Part shown: piece after piece, positions 33,790 through 46,200 of the stretch
Layout: every line of letters starts with the position of its first letter
Numbering within the stretch: position 1 is the stretch's first letter
NCBI GenBank assembly: GCA_024449915.1
Contig: JAMZAV010000976.1
Location: 124,001-188,000 of the forward strand
Reading direction: 5' to 3'
Length of the DNA stretch: 64,000 bases
Source: Sweltsa coloradensis
Taxonomy: Eukaryota; Arthropoda; Insecta; Plecoptera; Chloroperlidae
The notes under the pieces: model-generated
The model's database searches: none
Seen by the model: the letters and a program-made list of their open reading frames with translations, nothing else
Told to the model about the DNA's origin: nothing
Made by a program: the position numbers and the translations under genes

Positions 33790-35790
33790 GACGAATACAT
33801 ACCATAACTATAAAGTGTTAGAAATAAATCCTTAGTAATGTATGATCGGTTCTTCTTATACTATACACGATGTTATAGAAAAGTACTTTACTGAAAATCA
33901 GATTTGGAACTGGGTATGTAGCCTCTTAATAAACATGTATGAGTTTAATATTTGTCCCTTCCTAGGTGTATTTCTCATATTGTCTATGTGTGTGTACCTT
34001 ATTATACAGCTACAAAGTCTGTATGTGTTTCAATTCTAGGTATATGGACTACTCCAAGGAATTCGACATTTCGTAGCGTTCTAGTCAATAACATAAATAT
34101 AGTCATTATGCTGTGGTCTGTTTCCGACAAACATTTAATACAGCAGTTATTGATAAAAACATCAACTTAATAATAACATACAACTGATTTGTTTACCTGA
34201 CCCAAATGATATTGTGATGGAACATAGCCTGTAATCACAACAGCTAATGATATTTATTCCATGAATACACATTTGGAATATAATCAAGTATTCTAACGAT
34301 ATAATTCAATATCATTTACAACACATTTCTTATAATGGTATTCAACTGTTTATGTTTCTGACACAACAATTGTTGTGGCCCTAATGCACTATGCTGCCTT
34401 CTGCCGTCATTTGCTTAGAAATTCATGTTGATAAATTGTGCCCTATTTAAAGATATAAATGTAGCACCGTGTACAATTCAATATGTTGATTAGTCGCTTT
34501 TTTCCCATTAAGGTATTGTTAAAAATAAATAATATAACTACAAGGCGCAAAGTAAACGCGCACTTCTAGGTTTTGCAAAGAACGGAACCTCTTAAAACAG
34601 ATTTTCTTTCTTAAATCGAGGAGGTGAACAAAACAAATATATCCTGCAGAGCGGATCGTCTTTGGTGCGTAAGTTGTATCGTTTTTTTGCGGTAAATTTA
34701 TAAGTTATTTATAGCCATACAAAAAAAAGTTAATTGAAACTGTATCATCATTGTAGGTATACAATGAATCGTAAAGCATGTACAGAAAAATCATTTCAAC
34801 GTTTAACATTTAGGTAATTGAATGTCATGCTTATACAGAATTCAATTTCTTTTTCGATACGGAGTTACGGACGTTTCAGTAATCATAGCAAAATATTTAA
34901 TAACAACTATATTATTATGTATTTCCTTAACAAAACAAAGTGATCGAACAGACCACCTCACTAGATCCGCTTGATGATCGCTTGTTTAGTGAAGAGTTGA
35001 TTACTTTACCCTAGTAGGTATAATGTCAGCAGCTCAAATATCGACCGGTAGGCGATATACTAGGGTAAACAAACCGTCAAGGTCGAAAAACCTATACTTG
35101 AGGCTATTATCTGTGCTTGAGGCACACGACTCAGCATTATATGAGCCATAAAGTCGCATGGGAATTGTAACTTTGATAAACGTGATGACAGAAATCTTCA
35201 AGAAGACAATGATTAATGAAGTATTTTTCTGATGACATTCACATAACGATGTTATTGCATTAGGCCCAGTTATTGAAAGGGAGCTGATTAATTATTTAGC
35301 TTGTGTTGACAGAGAATCGGTGTCTTCTACATTATGCCCTAAACCTAAGCCCAGACGCCAAGCATGTAACGTTAACTGGGAATGGGCTCATGTTCCTAAC
35401 TGTGTAACTAAGAAAACGTATGGATGTTTTGTATTTACGGACAGTGCATTCGATATTGTCTTTGTATAACTTATGCGAACGGTCACAAGTTAACAGTGCT
35501 GCTCGATGGTCAGACGGAAGGAGTCCTAACTTGCAATTCAGAAGGTCTGGGGCACGATTACCGTTTAAGGCAGAATATTTATGACTTCGGGTGAACTGAT
35601 TTTGTGTAAACGGGTATTTTGAAGCCGTCCTAGCAACGGACACAATACGTTTTCCAAAGTTGTTTCAAATTAACTTTGTTGGTTCTGGCTTCCCCCGCGG
35701 ATCACGCGCGTTCTAGCCACCTATGATCACTATACGTCTCTTATATCAAATACTGATCTCTGGCTGGTAATTTTTCTCTTGTCTATGATA
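33790..35790. other. No gene recognised
   Basis: AT-rich intronic sequence. A 103-residue minus-strand frame at 35,643-35,332 contains NGNRAPDLLNCKLGLLPSDH, which resembles the conceptual translation of common retroposon tails rather than a host protein. Confidence 0.4.
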
Positions 35791-35799
35791 TCTGTACCA

Positions 35800-36000
35800 C
35801 TGTCCCCCACTGAAAATCAGTTATATAACAGAGTGGGTAGACTCTAAAAAAATGTATTATTTATTATTTATATATTATTTTTATAACAGGTTTGGCTTGA
35901 TTACCTTAAAATGAAAATCCCCCCACTGATTCCCACCGATCAGCACAGTAAGATTTTATAAAGTTTAAATACCGTCAGTCACATAACTGATTTTCACTTG
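35800..36000. repeat. Two pieces of the 'CAGTTATATAACTGATTTTCA' repeat
   Basis: 35,808-35,850 is the reverse complement of 25,125-25,170. 35,955-35,998 is a second, plus-oriented and diverged piece (GTCAGTCACATAACTGATTT). Confidence 0.6.
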
Positions 36001-36686
36001 GAAACTTCAATTTAAAGCGGACAAAGGAAACCCTGTCGGTATAGTCACCATCGACGAGCAAATAATGGCCAACTGAATATCGGTGTATGAAATAAGAAAA
36101 TATACCGACCAAGTGGCTGGGCATGACTCACTCGCGGGTGACGCCATGATCAACAAAGCTTATTCAGAACAACTTGATACAATTTATTATGTGCTAGGAC
36201 CACTCCAAACTCACCGATATAAACAAACCTAACATGATGAATTCAAGTCCATTATAATACATTAGTGGTACATTGTCCTCTTCTAGAGGCAAGAGTGACG
36301 AAGTACAAGAATCGCTTCCCCCCCTTTAAAGATGCTCATTAATACTCTACATCCTCTTTATTTAAAGAGTTTTATCATATTGTTTAGTGCAAAAAGTTTT
36401 TAAACGGTGGTATATCGTTCGTTAATGTATTTTACTGCTTTCTAAACTCACCCCTTTAAAAAATCCCGACTTCGATAACTTTCTAATTTCCTTATAATTT
36501 GTTTTCGACGCTTAGGCCTACAATTGGTTAGTCCATTAATTACATCACGCTATAAGTGCGACGAGCGAACGACCGAGGTAGCTCTCACCTCGCCCGTCGC
36601 CGCCCCTGACTAGATCGACTTGCCCGCCTCGTGGACGGCTACACGAAACCAGGCTGTAGAAGAGAATCACTCAGTAGCTCCACTAA

Positions 36687-37340
36687 GGTTGCGTTCCGTA
36701 GGAGCGACCGGTCGACCACACTGGTCGTCGATAGGTCGTGACGTCACCCATCGTTGGTCGCTTTGGTCGCGATCTACAACGGAACACTTCCGAACTAGTA
36801 ACGTTCGAATTTTGCCAGCGGAAAATGGCGATGGAACGTGCAAGAGATGCTGCTATTAGTAATTAATTGTGACAAATACGCCTGCCAGACAATGTGTAGT
36901 CTGTGTATGCTCTAGGCCAAATAAATATTTTATGCTTATGCCCTCTCGGCCCTAGGCCTAGGCCAGGGCTTTAGAACAACCCTCGACCAGCTTAGGCAGG
37001 CCTTCTAGTAAAACAAGTACTAACAGAAAATGCACGAAAGCCTAGGCCTACATCCACGTATACTCCACATGCTCTATAAGCACACCAATCGAGACTTTAC
37101 AGCTCAATCAGTTAATCTACGTATGAGTAAACAGCAAAATACACATCAGCATACATATATTTCAAAAATATCGCCATACTTCAATGAAACGACCACTACG
37201 CCCACCTCAAAACGTTGGGCGTTGTGGTCGCGATCACTGGTCGCCCAGAATATTAACGGTACGCTTGGCAATGGGTAGAGTGGTCGCCCAATCTGATTTA
37301 CGGAATCGCTATAATAGACGACCTTCTACGGAACGCGACC
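36687..37340. mobile_element. ~650-bp TIR element, PIF/Harbinger-like
   Basis: Ends GGTTGCGTTCCGTAG and CTACGGAACGCGACC are inverted repeats, flanked by TAA and TAT (an imperfect 3-bp TWA duplication). Both ends contain GGTCGC-type motifs. The interior is partly GC-rich but encodes nothing recognisable. Confidence 0.65.
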
Positions 37341-37393
37341 TATGAAGTATTTATAATATATCATCTAAAAACCAACGATACGATTTGTAAAAA

Positions 37394-37975
37394 CTAAGAA
37401 GCTTCGCAAACGCTTTTTTTAGTCGCGTTGATGGATGAGTTTTTTTTAGTTTTTAGATTGCGTGAAATATCTTTACTTTTGCAAGAGCTTTTTGAACGCA
37501 TTGTAGATGATTGTTGTCAAGTTTCTATTGTTACTTGTTAATTGTTATTATGTACCTCAAAAAACTCATTTTAAAACCTTTATTCTATGGATTCGGGCTA
37601 ATTTTTTCAACTTTTTCTTTCATAAAGCAATACATAACCAGTACTTTAATGTACATGTAAAATAAAAACGTTGTAGCTCCACCCGTTTGGTCAGAATCGG
37701 CCCAAATGTCACGAAAGTATCGCACTAAAAATCGGAAAAAATCGTAAAAGTACGATATTTATGAGAAATATTTCTTCGATTGTACCCAAAAACAATACAC
37801 CTCTAAGTTCAGAGATTTCGAAGGTCCCGTCAAATTTTCATCAAGATTGGATATGCCGTTTGCCCGGTAGAGAGCAAAAAACAGACCAAAATACAAACAA
37901 AAAAAAACAAAAAAACATTGGAGCTAAATTTTTTGAGGGGTCAGTGAAATTGAAGCCTTCGCTTCGCTCATCCAA
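37394..37975 (-). mobile_element. Helitron-like element, family A variant
   Basis: The left end reads CTAAGAAGCTTCGCAAACGC and the right end GCTTCGCTCATCCAA|T. The body matches family A (CTTTACTTTTGCAAG, GTAGCTCCACCCGTTTGGTC, GTTTGCCCGGTAGAGAGC). The terminal CTAG has decayed to CTAAG. Confidence 0.8.
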
Positions 37976-38011
37976 TTAATCAACGAACAACATAGTTAAT
38001 TGAACTTTTCG

Positions 38012-38153
38012 CTGCTCATAAATAGGAATTATCTTTTTATGTAGCAATATTTCGGAAAGTTTCAGGTCCGTCGACTGGTTAACACAATACAAACTACTGA
38101 CAAAACTTTCCGAAACATTGCTACATAAGACGATAATTCCTACCTTAGAGCAG
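38012..38153. repeat. 142-bp inverted repeat
   Basis: Arms of about 55 bp: TAGGAATTATC, TATGTAGCAAT and TTTCGGAAAGTTT pair with AAACTTTCCGAAA, ATTGCTACATA and GATAATTCCTA, around a ~30-bp loop. Several mismatches are present. It could be a small foldback element. Confidence 0.75.
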
Positions 38154-38517
38154 TGTAAAAGTTCTAGAAGACTATGTATAAATTATTACATAATATTTAC
38201 CTGTTCTATTAAAGTGTATTTTTCAATAATAGAAGAACTAACATATCTTACTTGGAATATATAAAATTTTATTATGCATAGTGAATCTCCCATGACAGCA
38301 AGTATATGCGTGTGAAGCGTCTAACAATACAGAATTTATGTAGCATTTTTTGCTCTGTTCATTCCCCAACTGGGGCTACAACGTTCCTCAGATGGACATT
38401 AAGGTTATGGTGATGTACTGCTTTTTTAAATAATATGTTGAAAAAGTTAGCCAGAATTCATAGAAATAAAGTTATTACCAAATGTAAGCCTTTTAGAGTT
38501 GTAAACTCTTGTTACTC

Positions 38518-38552
<35 letters not shown>
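38518..38552. repeat. (TTG)n microsatellite
   Basis: About 12 TTG units next to a tRNA-like repeat. Confidence 0.95.
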
Positions 38553-38569
38553 ATTTACTACAATTCAGA

Positions 38570-38645
38570 AATTAAAAAAGTCCGCCCCAACCGGGAATCG
38601 AACCACGGATCTCCCGCATTCCAGACAGGCGTCTTTGTTGTTTGT
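38570..38645 (-). repeat. tRNA-derived SINE-like fragment
   Basis: The minus strand contains GGTTCGATTCCCGGTTGGGG (a B box in a T-arm context, 38,604-38,585), preceded by a tRNA-like GGAATGCGGGAGATCC. The 5' half and acceptor pairing are not convincing, so a working tRNA is unlikely. Confidence 0.55.
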
Positions 38646-38659
38646 GTAAACCTTCCCTG

Positions 38660-40455
38660 ACTGACCCGTAAGGGTAAATTAAAGAAGCAAAAACAGTATC
38701 ATGTATGTATGCTTGTGTATGTTCTTGCTGTTTTCTGTTTTTTGGTGGAAATTAAATACAATTACCAACTTACGTCGTCCTATTAACATTCGTTTTTTGT
38801 TTGCATGGCCTTCAATTTTGGAATATACAGGATTTGAGGTGACCTTGGTAAGGGGGATAGCTAGCCAAGAACGGGCAACGAACATTTATAATTGTTTCAA
38901 GCCATCCCGGAACCACCAACAATAAACTCAACGCCTGGCAAATTGTATTTTTTTTTGTATTTTTCTTCGACGATCAGTCTATTAGGCGGCTTCGCTCCCT
39001 ATCTTGGGTGCTCTCGTATCGGTTTGTGTTGTTTAAATCTATTATTGCAGTCGTTATTTTTAAGTTTTATCCAGAGCTAGTTTAACACTTTCATCAGGGA
39101 TTGTCGCTGAAGCGAAGGAGCAAGATAAAGTAATCGCCGAGTTATTTATGTCTATCGATAAAACAAGGCTGAGACTCGCTCCTTGTCGATAGCTCCATGT
39201 CGATAGCTCCATTAGTATAGCGAGCTAAGTAGAAACCAAAAACATCCCCAGCCGTAGGAAACCGTATCACTGGACCCACCAGTATCGATAACCAATCTAA
39301 TAAAATGCACCTTGATGTTTTCAATTCATATTTCCTTTCAAAGCGGTTCTCCGTTATTTCATATCTCCAGCCTTTTCATTTCTCCATGCCGATATCATTA
39401 TATATTATTGTATGTTTCTTCCACCTCTCATTCATATATCCTCTCTTTGTGTGTTTCTTTTTAAACATTATTTCGTAGTAAATAAAAGTAATAACACATC
39501 TTCCTAAAAGATACATTTTCCAATGACTATTATCTTCAGATAACGTATTTCCTTATTGACAATGTTTTTTTTTTTAAATTATACTATTTGTAAAAAAGAT
39601 GCTTTATTTTTACTCTACTTACCTATGACAATGTTATGAGGTGTTTGAACTGTATGTTTTAATAGTGTACGTTCTACCAAAGATTGGAGACTTTGGTTCT
39701 AAGACGTGTTTCAATTGTTTCTACGAAGATATTAATTTTACCGGCGTTAGACAAAAATCATACAACGTATAAGATAAAGAAAAAAACACTTCAAAATAAC
39801 CCATGACATACTCAAAGACAAGGTGACGTTATTGATTAAACCAATACTTTTTGCCCGTAAGGGCCCTCTCAATTTGCAATAAAATTGACAATAATAAGAG
39901 TATGCATCTATCAAAATAGAAACAAATTTTGGTCTTCTCTGAAGTATTTTTGGAAGACGTATTTTGATTGGCGAACAATCTTAAAGTGGGCGGGAAAAGA
40001 CTGTAGGAAACCTGGATCGTAGAATGTGCGTGGGCTTAAGTGACAGACGTGAAGTATAAGATATTGTTACGCCTGCATATCCTCCCACTTTATGAAACCT
40101 TGTAAATCATAGAGTTTGGAGGAATATAAAAACAAAATTGAAAATGAAATGAAACAATAAAAAAGTAAGAAGGTAGACAACAATTTACCAAATACTCCGA
40201 AATGATGAGTGATCAAGAATATTGGTAATAGTTTTCCGTGTACTATATTTTATGTTTTTTATACTATATTATATACGTACTATCATCAGAAGCTTGTTAG
40301 TCAATTGTGGCTACATCCAGTTAATAGTCGAAGTACGTTCGATAACGGGAACAGTTACATTTAGTTTAGATGTAACTACAAGCGGCAATTATTTGAAAAA
40401 TTGTTGTTGATAGTTTGAAACTGTATATAGTTTGACACTAAACAAACTAATGTAA
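38660..40455. other. No gene recognised
   Basis: AT-rich intronic sequence without coding support or repeats shared with the rest of the window. Confidence 0.4.
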
Positions 40456-40463
40456 CGTAATCT

Positions 40464-40798
40464 CCCTGGTAGAAATATTTGTATGCCAAACGGTCGCCAA
40501 GCGGTCACCAACAGATCACCAAGGCTTATTTTTGATCGCCAACAGGTTACCAAGTGATTACCAAGGGTCGCCACCGAAATTTCAAAAGAAATATATGACA
40601 GCCAAACGTTCACCAAAAGGCAGCCAACGAGTCACCAACTTTGCAATGCAGTATTTTGACACAAAAACGACCTGTTGGCGACCATTTGGCTGCTGTTGGT
40701 GATCACTTGGCGATCACTTGGCATCAGTTGGTGAACTAGTTGGTGACCTGTTGGTGACCACTTGGCAACCATTTGGCAACCAAATATTTTTACTAGGG
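40464..40798. mobile_element. Foldback element built of ~10-bp TTGGTGACC / TTGGCNACC repeats
   Basis: The ends CCCTGGTAGAAATATTTG and CAAATATTTTTACTAGGG are inverted. Inside the left end the motif GGTCACCAA / GGTCGCCAA repeats about every 10 bp on one strand; inside the right end TTGGTGACC / TTGGCGATC repeats on the other. The centre (40,590-40,680) joins the two arrays. Confidence 0.8.
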
Positions 40799-40923
40799 CT
40801 ATGGAGTCGGATTTTATACTGAATTTGTGTATTTTCCTCGAAATAAGCATTTTTCATCCCTATTCTGTGTTTGTGTGTTTATAGATTTATATTTTTTTCA
40901 TTTTGATTAACTCGTATATGCTC

Positions 40924-41090
40924 CAGAGTCGATAAAGAAGTTTCCCCGGTCCGTCATCCACTAGTCTGAACAGTGTAGCCTTGTAGAGGATCAACCTTAT
41001 CATAATAATAATATCAGCCTACCAAGGTGTCCACGTTGATGAAGTTGTTGAGGTAGATGAGCCCGAGGGGAAACTTCTTTATCGACTCTG
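40924..41090. mobile_element. 167-bp MITE with perfect 24-bp inverted ends
   Basis: The left end starts CAGAGTCGATAAAGAAG and continues TTTCCCC; the right end is its exact inverse. No target duplication is obvious. Confidence 0.75.
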
Positions 41091-41142
41091 CTATAACGTT
41101 CGAGAAAGTGGTTATAACAGTGGTTTCTTCATTTCTCTACAG

Positions 41143-41211
41143 CAGAAGATACTACCGCCTCACTTACATGAGAAATGTGTGGCTTTGACGTACACCCAAT
41201 CTTTGGTGCAG
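41143..41211 (+). other. Exon-like 69-bp segment (unconfirmed)
   Basis: TTTCTTCATTTCTCTACAG precedes, and G|GTAAAG follows, 23 open codons reading QKILPPHLHEKCVALTYTQS then LVQ. The splice sites are good and the length is a multiple of three, but no partner exon or homology is established. If real, it is a plus-strand gene nested in the Dpr intron. Confidence 0.25.
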
Positions 41212-41214
41212 GTA

Positions 41215-43690
41215 AAGCGAGTCTTTTAGAGCGCCCTAAATGTTGGTGGGTTTATAATAGGGCTATACTTATAAAAATGTAATCATACATGATTCAGAAG
41301 ACTAATGAACTAGAAAACAATAACAAGATCTGTTTCGAACGCGTAAAAGAGTTTCCGTCAGTGACTTTATTTTTTATTTATTTTTGTTAAAAAACGCCCT
41401 AGTATGACAAAGATCACGGCGCGAGTGTTGTGGTCTCCCTTTATGCAACGCGTATGTTTGAAACAAGATAAGGGAGCGTATTTTAATTGCAGTTTATATT
41501 ACCTGTTGTTGTGTATATTTTAATATCAAAAAACAAAATATTGAGGAGAATATTTTTACTCCCAACAACGCCCACACTGAAAAATTTGACGCCTAATTGT
41601 AAACAACAACAACCTTCCTTTCGTGGCAGCAATTTTTTACCTGTAAATAAGACGAACTGTAATTAAAATCGAGAACACTGCCTAATGACTCTGCCTTTTT
41701 GAAAAAGCACTGTTCACCATTTCTTTTGTATAATCAAACAAAATTAATCATCTTAGAACTTAAAAGTGAGTTTATATTGTTATTACGTTCAGAAATAATT
41801 AAATTGCTTTTCATTCCAAAAGTAAATGTTTCGTTTAAATTGGCAGTAAATGGACTTCATCAAATTAAAAATCCTGTCTGAAAAAGAACCCAGATAAAAA
41901 ATCTTAGCTGATTTCAATTTTAAAACTTTCTTTCCGTTGAACGTTCGCTGACAACGAAGGAACGCTACGAAGCGAGTTCCGTGCCCGTCATCGGTCTTAA
42001 AGCAAGAGTAATCATGAAATGGGATCAATCATTTGATCTTTACTAAGTGGGTAATCTGAAGGAGTTATTTGAAGCGCGCACGATTTTACACTCAGAGAGT
42101 TTCTCAATACTTGTTGAGGGCTTAGCTAAGAGCAGCAGTTGCTTGAGACGAAATTACAAATGTTTTACTTCAGTACTTGGTAACTTGGTTAGTGCAATCG
42201 AACAGGTATGCAATAAACTATCGATTTTACAGTAGCACTATCTTTTTCCTTGATCGAGTTGTCAGAATACATACTCGTTTTCTGTAATTAAATTAGAAAC
42301 GCTGATTGGTACACTTATTCCCTATCTGCCCCACACTCGTAAGACCGCCATCAGCAGGCGGTTTAAACGTGGAAGCCTATTGATCGGAACAAACACTTCG
42401 GCACTTACTTACATATGGCTACAGCAAGTTTCAGCTCAAATACGAAATTTGCCTTGGAAGGTACATGAGTTGTTGGGCAAAAACAGTTTCTTGTTTATTC
42501 CACAATTTAATTAATCGGGTAACACTCCCTTAGGTGTAATTGATTATATGAAAAACAATCCAGAAAATACAAAATCTCAGCTGAGATATGCAAGATCCCA
42601 CGGATGAACCGGCTATCACTTAAGATTGTTGGATGAGCTCAGACCATGAGTACTATTAAAACTCCATGCTCAGACTTTCCATGTTTTAGTGCAGAATGGA
42701 GAGGTTGACTCCTAAATGCATAACAATAAAAAAATTATTGCTTTTTTCAGGTTTTAACTGAATACATGAAGAAGATTGTTGCTAACAACTTTTTTTAATT
42801 TAAAATTATGTACTTACCTATTTTTAATGATGTATAATTCTAAGTGAATTTGGCATAGACCAAACTTACACTTAACCAGGTATTGAATTATTGATATTAG
42901 TTACCGTTTAAGGTATTTTTTCTGATTATAAATTACCTTGATTTGAAAAGTGTTCTAACTATCAACACCCGCCAAACTTGGACTGGAAATTGAAACAAAT
43001 TGAAATGAAATTGAACTGGAAAATAATTAATGCAAGCGAGCGAATGATTGATGATTATAAATATATAAACTAATAAATGCAATTCTGTGAAGTTAACTTT
43101 GTTCTGTGTTTGCTCGTTGGCTACTTGCCAATAATGATTAAGATGTGTTCGATTTTTGTTGAATAAAATTGAAAATATGTGGCCTCTTATTCAGGCTTAT
43201 CATGGACACAAAGGACAAAGTGCAAGGTCAGACACATCCATATTTCTTGGCACTTTGTGACGAATAATACACGATGGATACAGATCACAGAAACAGATCA
43301 ACTTAGCAAAATTCTCAAAATGTCTTCTGTGAATATCGAAACAAAATTTAAGACTACATAATTGCAAAACTATTCCTCATTTTACTTTGCAGTTTTCCTC
43401 ATCGTTGTTGGTGGGTTTTTCATCAAACATTTTGTCGCGAATGACTTTCATAATATTGTTTGAGTCGTAATAATATATTAAAGTTGAATAAGGATATGCT
43501 CTCTTTAGCGTAGAGCACATGAATACTAACACGATTATTTTTTTATAAGCAATTTACGTTTTCTTGGATTCTTGGTTTAATTTTCTCTTTGATAATAGTA
43601 TTTTTTTGTCATTGTACCGTCAATAACAACGCATGTTTTTCGTATTATTATTGAAATTTATCTTTATAATAATAATTAAACCGATCGAAT
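41215..43690. other. Mostly unassigned, with one exon-like stretch
   Basis: AT-rich. At 42,048-42,205 a frame GNLKELFEARTILHSESFSI, then LVEGLAKSSSCLRRNYKCFT and SVLGNLVSAIEQ, lies between TTTACTAAG and the donor CAG|GTATGC. Its residue composition looks protein-like but no family is recognised. Nothing else is supported. Confidence 0.3.
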
Positions 43691-43792
43691 TTATTGGATG
43701 AGCGAAGCGAAGACTTCAATTTCACCGAGCCCCAAAAAAATTTAGCTCGGTTGTGTTTTTGTTTTTTTGTTTGTTTGTTTTTCTGTCTGTTT

Positions 43793-43795
43793 GTT

Positions 43796-43862
<67 letters not shown>

Positions 43863-43890
43863 TTTCTTTATTTCTTTATTTATTTATTTA
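43793..43890. repeat. (TTTA)n microsatellite
   Basis: About 24 TTTA units, running directly into the 'TATTCAGTTA' repeat at 43,890-43,945, as if it were that repeat's expanded head. Confidence 0.95.
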
Positions 43891-44440
43891 ACATCTATTC
43901 TATTCAGTTATAAAAACTGATTTACAAAGGAGGACAACACTTAATAAATCTAATTACAAAGATGCAGAAACTACAATAAACTACATTTCCGTACATATTT
44001 GAAATATTAGCATTACAACAACAATGTATTTAAACACAACAATTTTGTTAACAAATGAAAATAATAAAAAATGTATTTAATTAATGAAACAAATATAAAA
44101 AAGGGTGGGAATGAAAAGAAAAGGAAAAAAGAAAAAAAAAAAAAAAACATTAAAAAAGAAAAACGAAAAGAAAAAAACTGATTTATTAGACGATCCCACT
44201 CAAACAAATATGAGGTTTGCCAAAAATCAGGAACAGCAAATCAGGGAGTGTAATCAAAAAACTTTGGCGGAAGAAACCACCGAACGCGAATCTTTATTCT
44301 TGTGTTCAATCTTCATTTTTGTGTTCAAATCTTGACAACAGTTTAGTCCAAAAAAATCTTGACTCTAATATATAATTATATCAGATATATAATTATTTAA
44401 AATTGTTCATGTCAAAAACTGATCACAGCAATGATACAGG

Positions 44441-44640
44441 ACTAGGGTGACCAGACGTCCCGGAAATTCCAGGACAAGCCCGTTTTTCCGTAATGTGTCC
44501 CGGTGTCCCCAAAACGTTTTGGGGGACACTGTTTTGTCCCGGAATTTGAAAATGCCCGTGTTTCAGCAATCTTACCAATACGCCTAGTGGAGTTTGTGTT
44601 GCTCAGGTTGGCCGTGCCTCGTCTCTACGTCTAATAGTAC
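44441..44640. mobile_element. Probable DNA-transposon end fragment
   Basis: TAGGGTGACCAGACGTCCCGG at 44,443 resembles the common hAT-type TAGGGTGACCA terminus, followed by GC-rich sequence repeating GTCCCGG and GTCCC on both strands. No opposite end was found. Confidence 0.35.
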
Positions 44641-45349
44641 AGTCGGACGTATGTTGGGCCCTAGAGTTGAGCCTTGTCAGTCAGTGCCTGACCTTTAGTG
44701 GGGTGTGTTTCATGTTACAGGCGTGCTCCTGTATTTTAATTGCGCATGTCACAGTGCAGTGCGTCGGAGAAGAACGTGTGGTCTTTGTTTCCATTTCAAT
44801 TGCAATTGCAGTACAGGTGAGATTATTGTGACGGGTAAAAGAAAATGTGTTTAAATGTTAAAATGTTTTTAACGTGTAATATCAATAACTATAGAATAAG
44901 TAAGGAGATTCCACATAAAAACGTAATCATTGGACAATAATATTCCAAAAAAGCTCATTCATCAACGCGACTGGAAAAAGCGTTCGCGAAGCGGCCTAGT
45001 ATACAAAAAATGGAACAAAATCTAAATAGGTCTATTAAGGTGCAAAAAAGAATATTATACAATACGAAATACAAATAGAAAACTATGACGAAATCAATGT
45101 TATACAACGCCAACAACATTCGAAGAAAACTTTTTAAAACATTGAAAATTTAGATGATTTATGTCCAGATCTGGATGGATGACAACTAATTGGTTGTATG
45201 TTGGATCTGGTTAACAGGCGAATTACTAAAAATGTAGAGTCTGCTTCTTGGCAGATGTAAAGTCTGTAGGTTTCGCGTTGGTCTGGCAGAAACGCGAAAA
45301 TTTACTAGTTCAAGAAGCTGAGAGAATCAAAATAACAAGCAGAAGCTTT

Positions 45350-46197
45350 TTAGACGAGTGAGCGCAGCGAACGTAGTCTACAACGCTACTCGATCGGGCC
45401 TTGGTCGTGATTAATTCTGTTAAATGTTAAATGTCTGTCTGTCCGGTCCCATGCGGCCGAACGGCCAAATAGACTGAGCTGAAATTTTAAACAGACATCC
45501 GTGACCAGGTAACTGAGAACTGCTAACAAAATAAGCACAATCCGTTACGATTTAAACCTGCAAGAAATAAAAAACTGAAAAATACGTTGAAATGTATGGC
45601 AATTATTTTAACGACAATGGTTTTCATTTTGAAATAATATTTTTTGTTTGTTATTTAGCTGGCTGTGAAATGCCGTGTCCAAGGTTAATCGAATGTTGGA
45701 CGTCAAGGTACCCCCAAATTCCGCTCGTAGATTGAGTAAACCTTGCAATATTTTCACGTATTTCGTACTGGCTATGTTTTCCATGGTATTGTCATATGTA
45801 GGACTACACTGCGTTATATGCATTTCAAAACATGTTAAATATTTTAATAAATACAATCCAGAAATTACAAAATCTTTCCCGACCATTGAACCCACGTCTC
45901 CCACATTTGGGCTATAAGGGCGCTTAAGCCAACTCGACTAGGGAAACGCCAAAGTCGTTGTTAGACGAGTGAGAGAGTCATGTGTTGAGTACGCGGGAAT
46001 ATTTGCATTTAAGTTTGATTATAATATTCGTATAAATAATAGGGTATTTAAGTTTAAGTCATAGTTTAGGCCATAATGCTCCACTGTAGCCTATGATAGG
46101 CTAGGGAGGCATAAGGTAGGGGAAGAAAAGGAATGTTACCGGGTACTCAACACATGGCTCACTCACTCGTTTAACAACGACTTTGGCGTTTCCCTAG
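45350..46197 (+). mobile_element. Helitron-like element, family E, first of a tandem pair
   Basis: It begins TTAGACGAGTGAGCGCAG, ends CAACGACTTTGGCGTTTCC then CTAG|T, and matches 46,201-47,067 nearly base for base. The last 260 bp (45,938-46,197) are themselves an inverted repeat with ~40-bp ends (CTAGGGAAACGCC ... GGCGTTTCCCTAG). A minus-strand frame shared by both copies (VKILQGLLNLRAEFGGTLTS) has no known homology. Confidence 0.8.
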
Positions 46198-46200
46198 TTA

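Larger units (their letters stand above)
43695..44999 (+). mobile_element. Helitron-like element, probably expanded by internal repeats
   Basis: The left end TTGGATGAGCGAAGCGAAGA matches family A, preceded by A. The right end GCTCATTCATCAACGCG, AAAAAGCGTT and GGCCTAG|T (44,953-44,999) is a family-type hairpin end. Between them are a (TTTA)n tract, a 'TATTCAGTTA' repeat and other sequence. It may be one element with later insertions or two partial elements. Confidence 0.5.
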
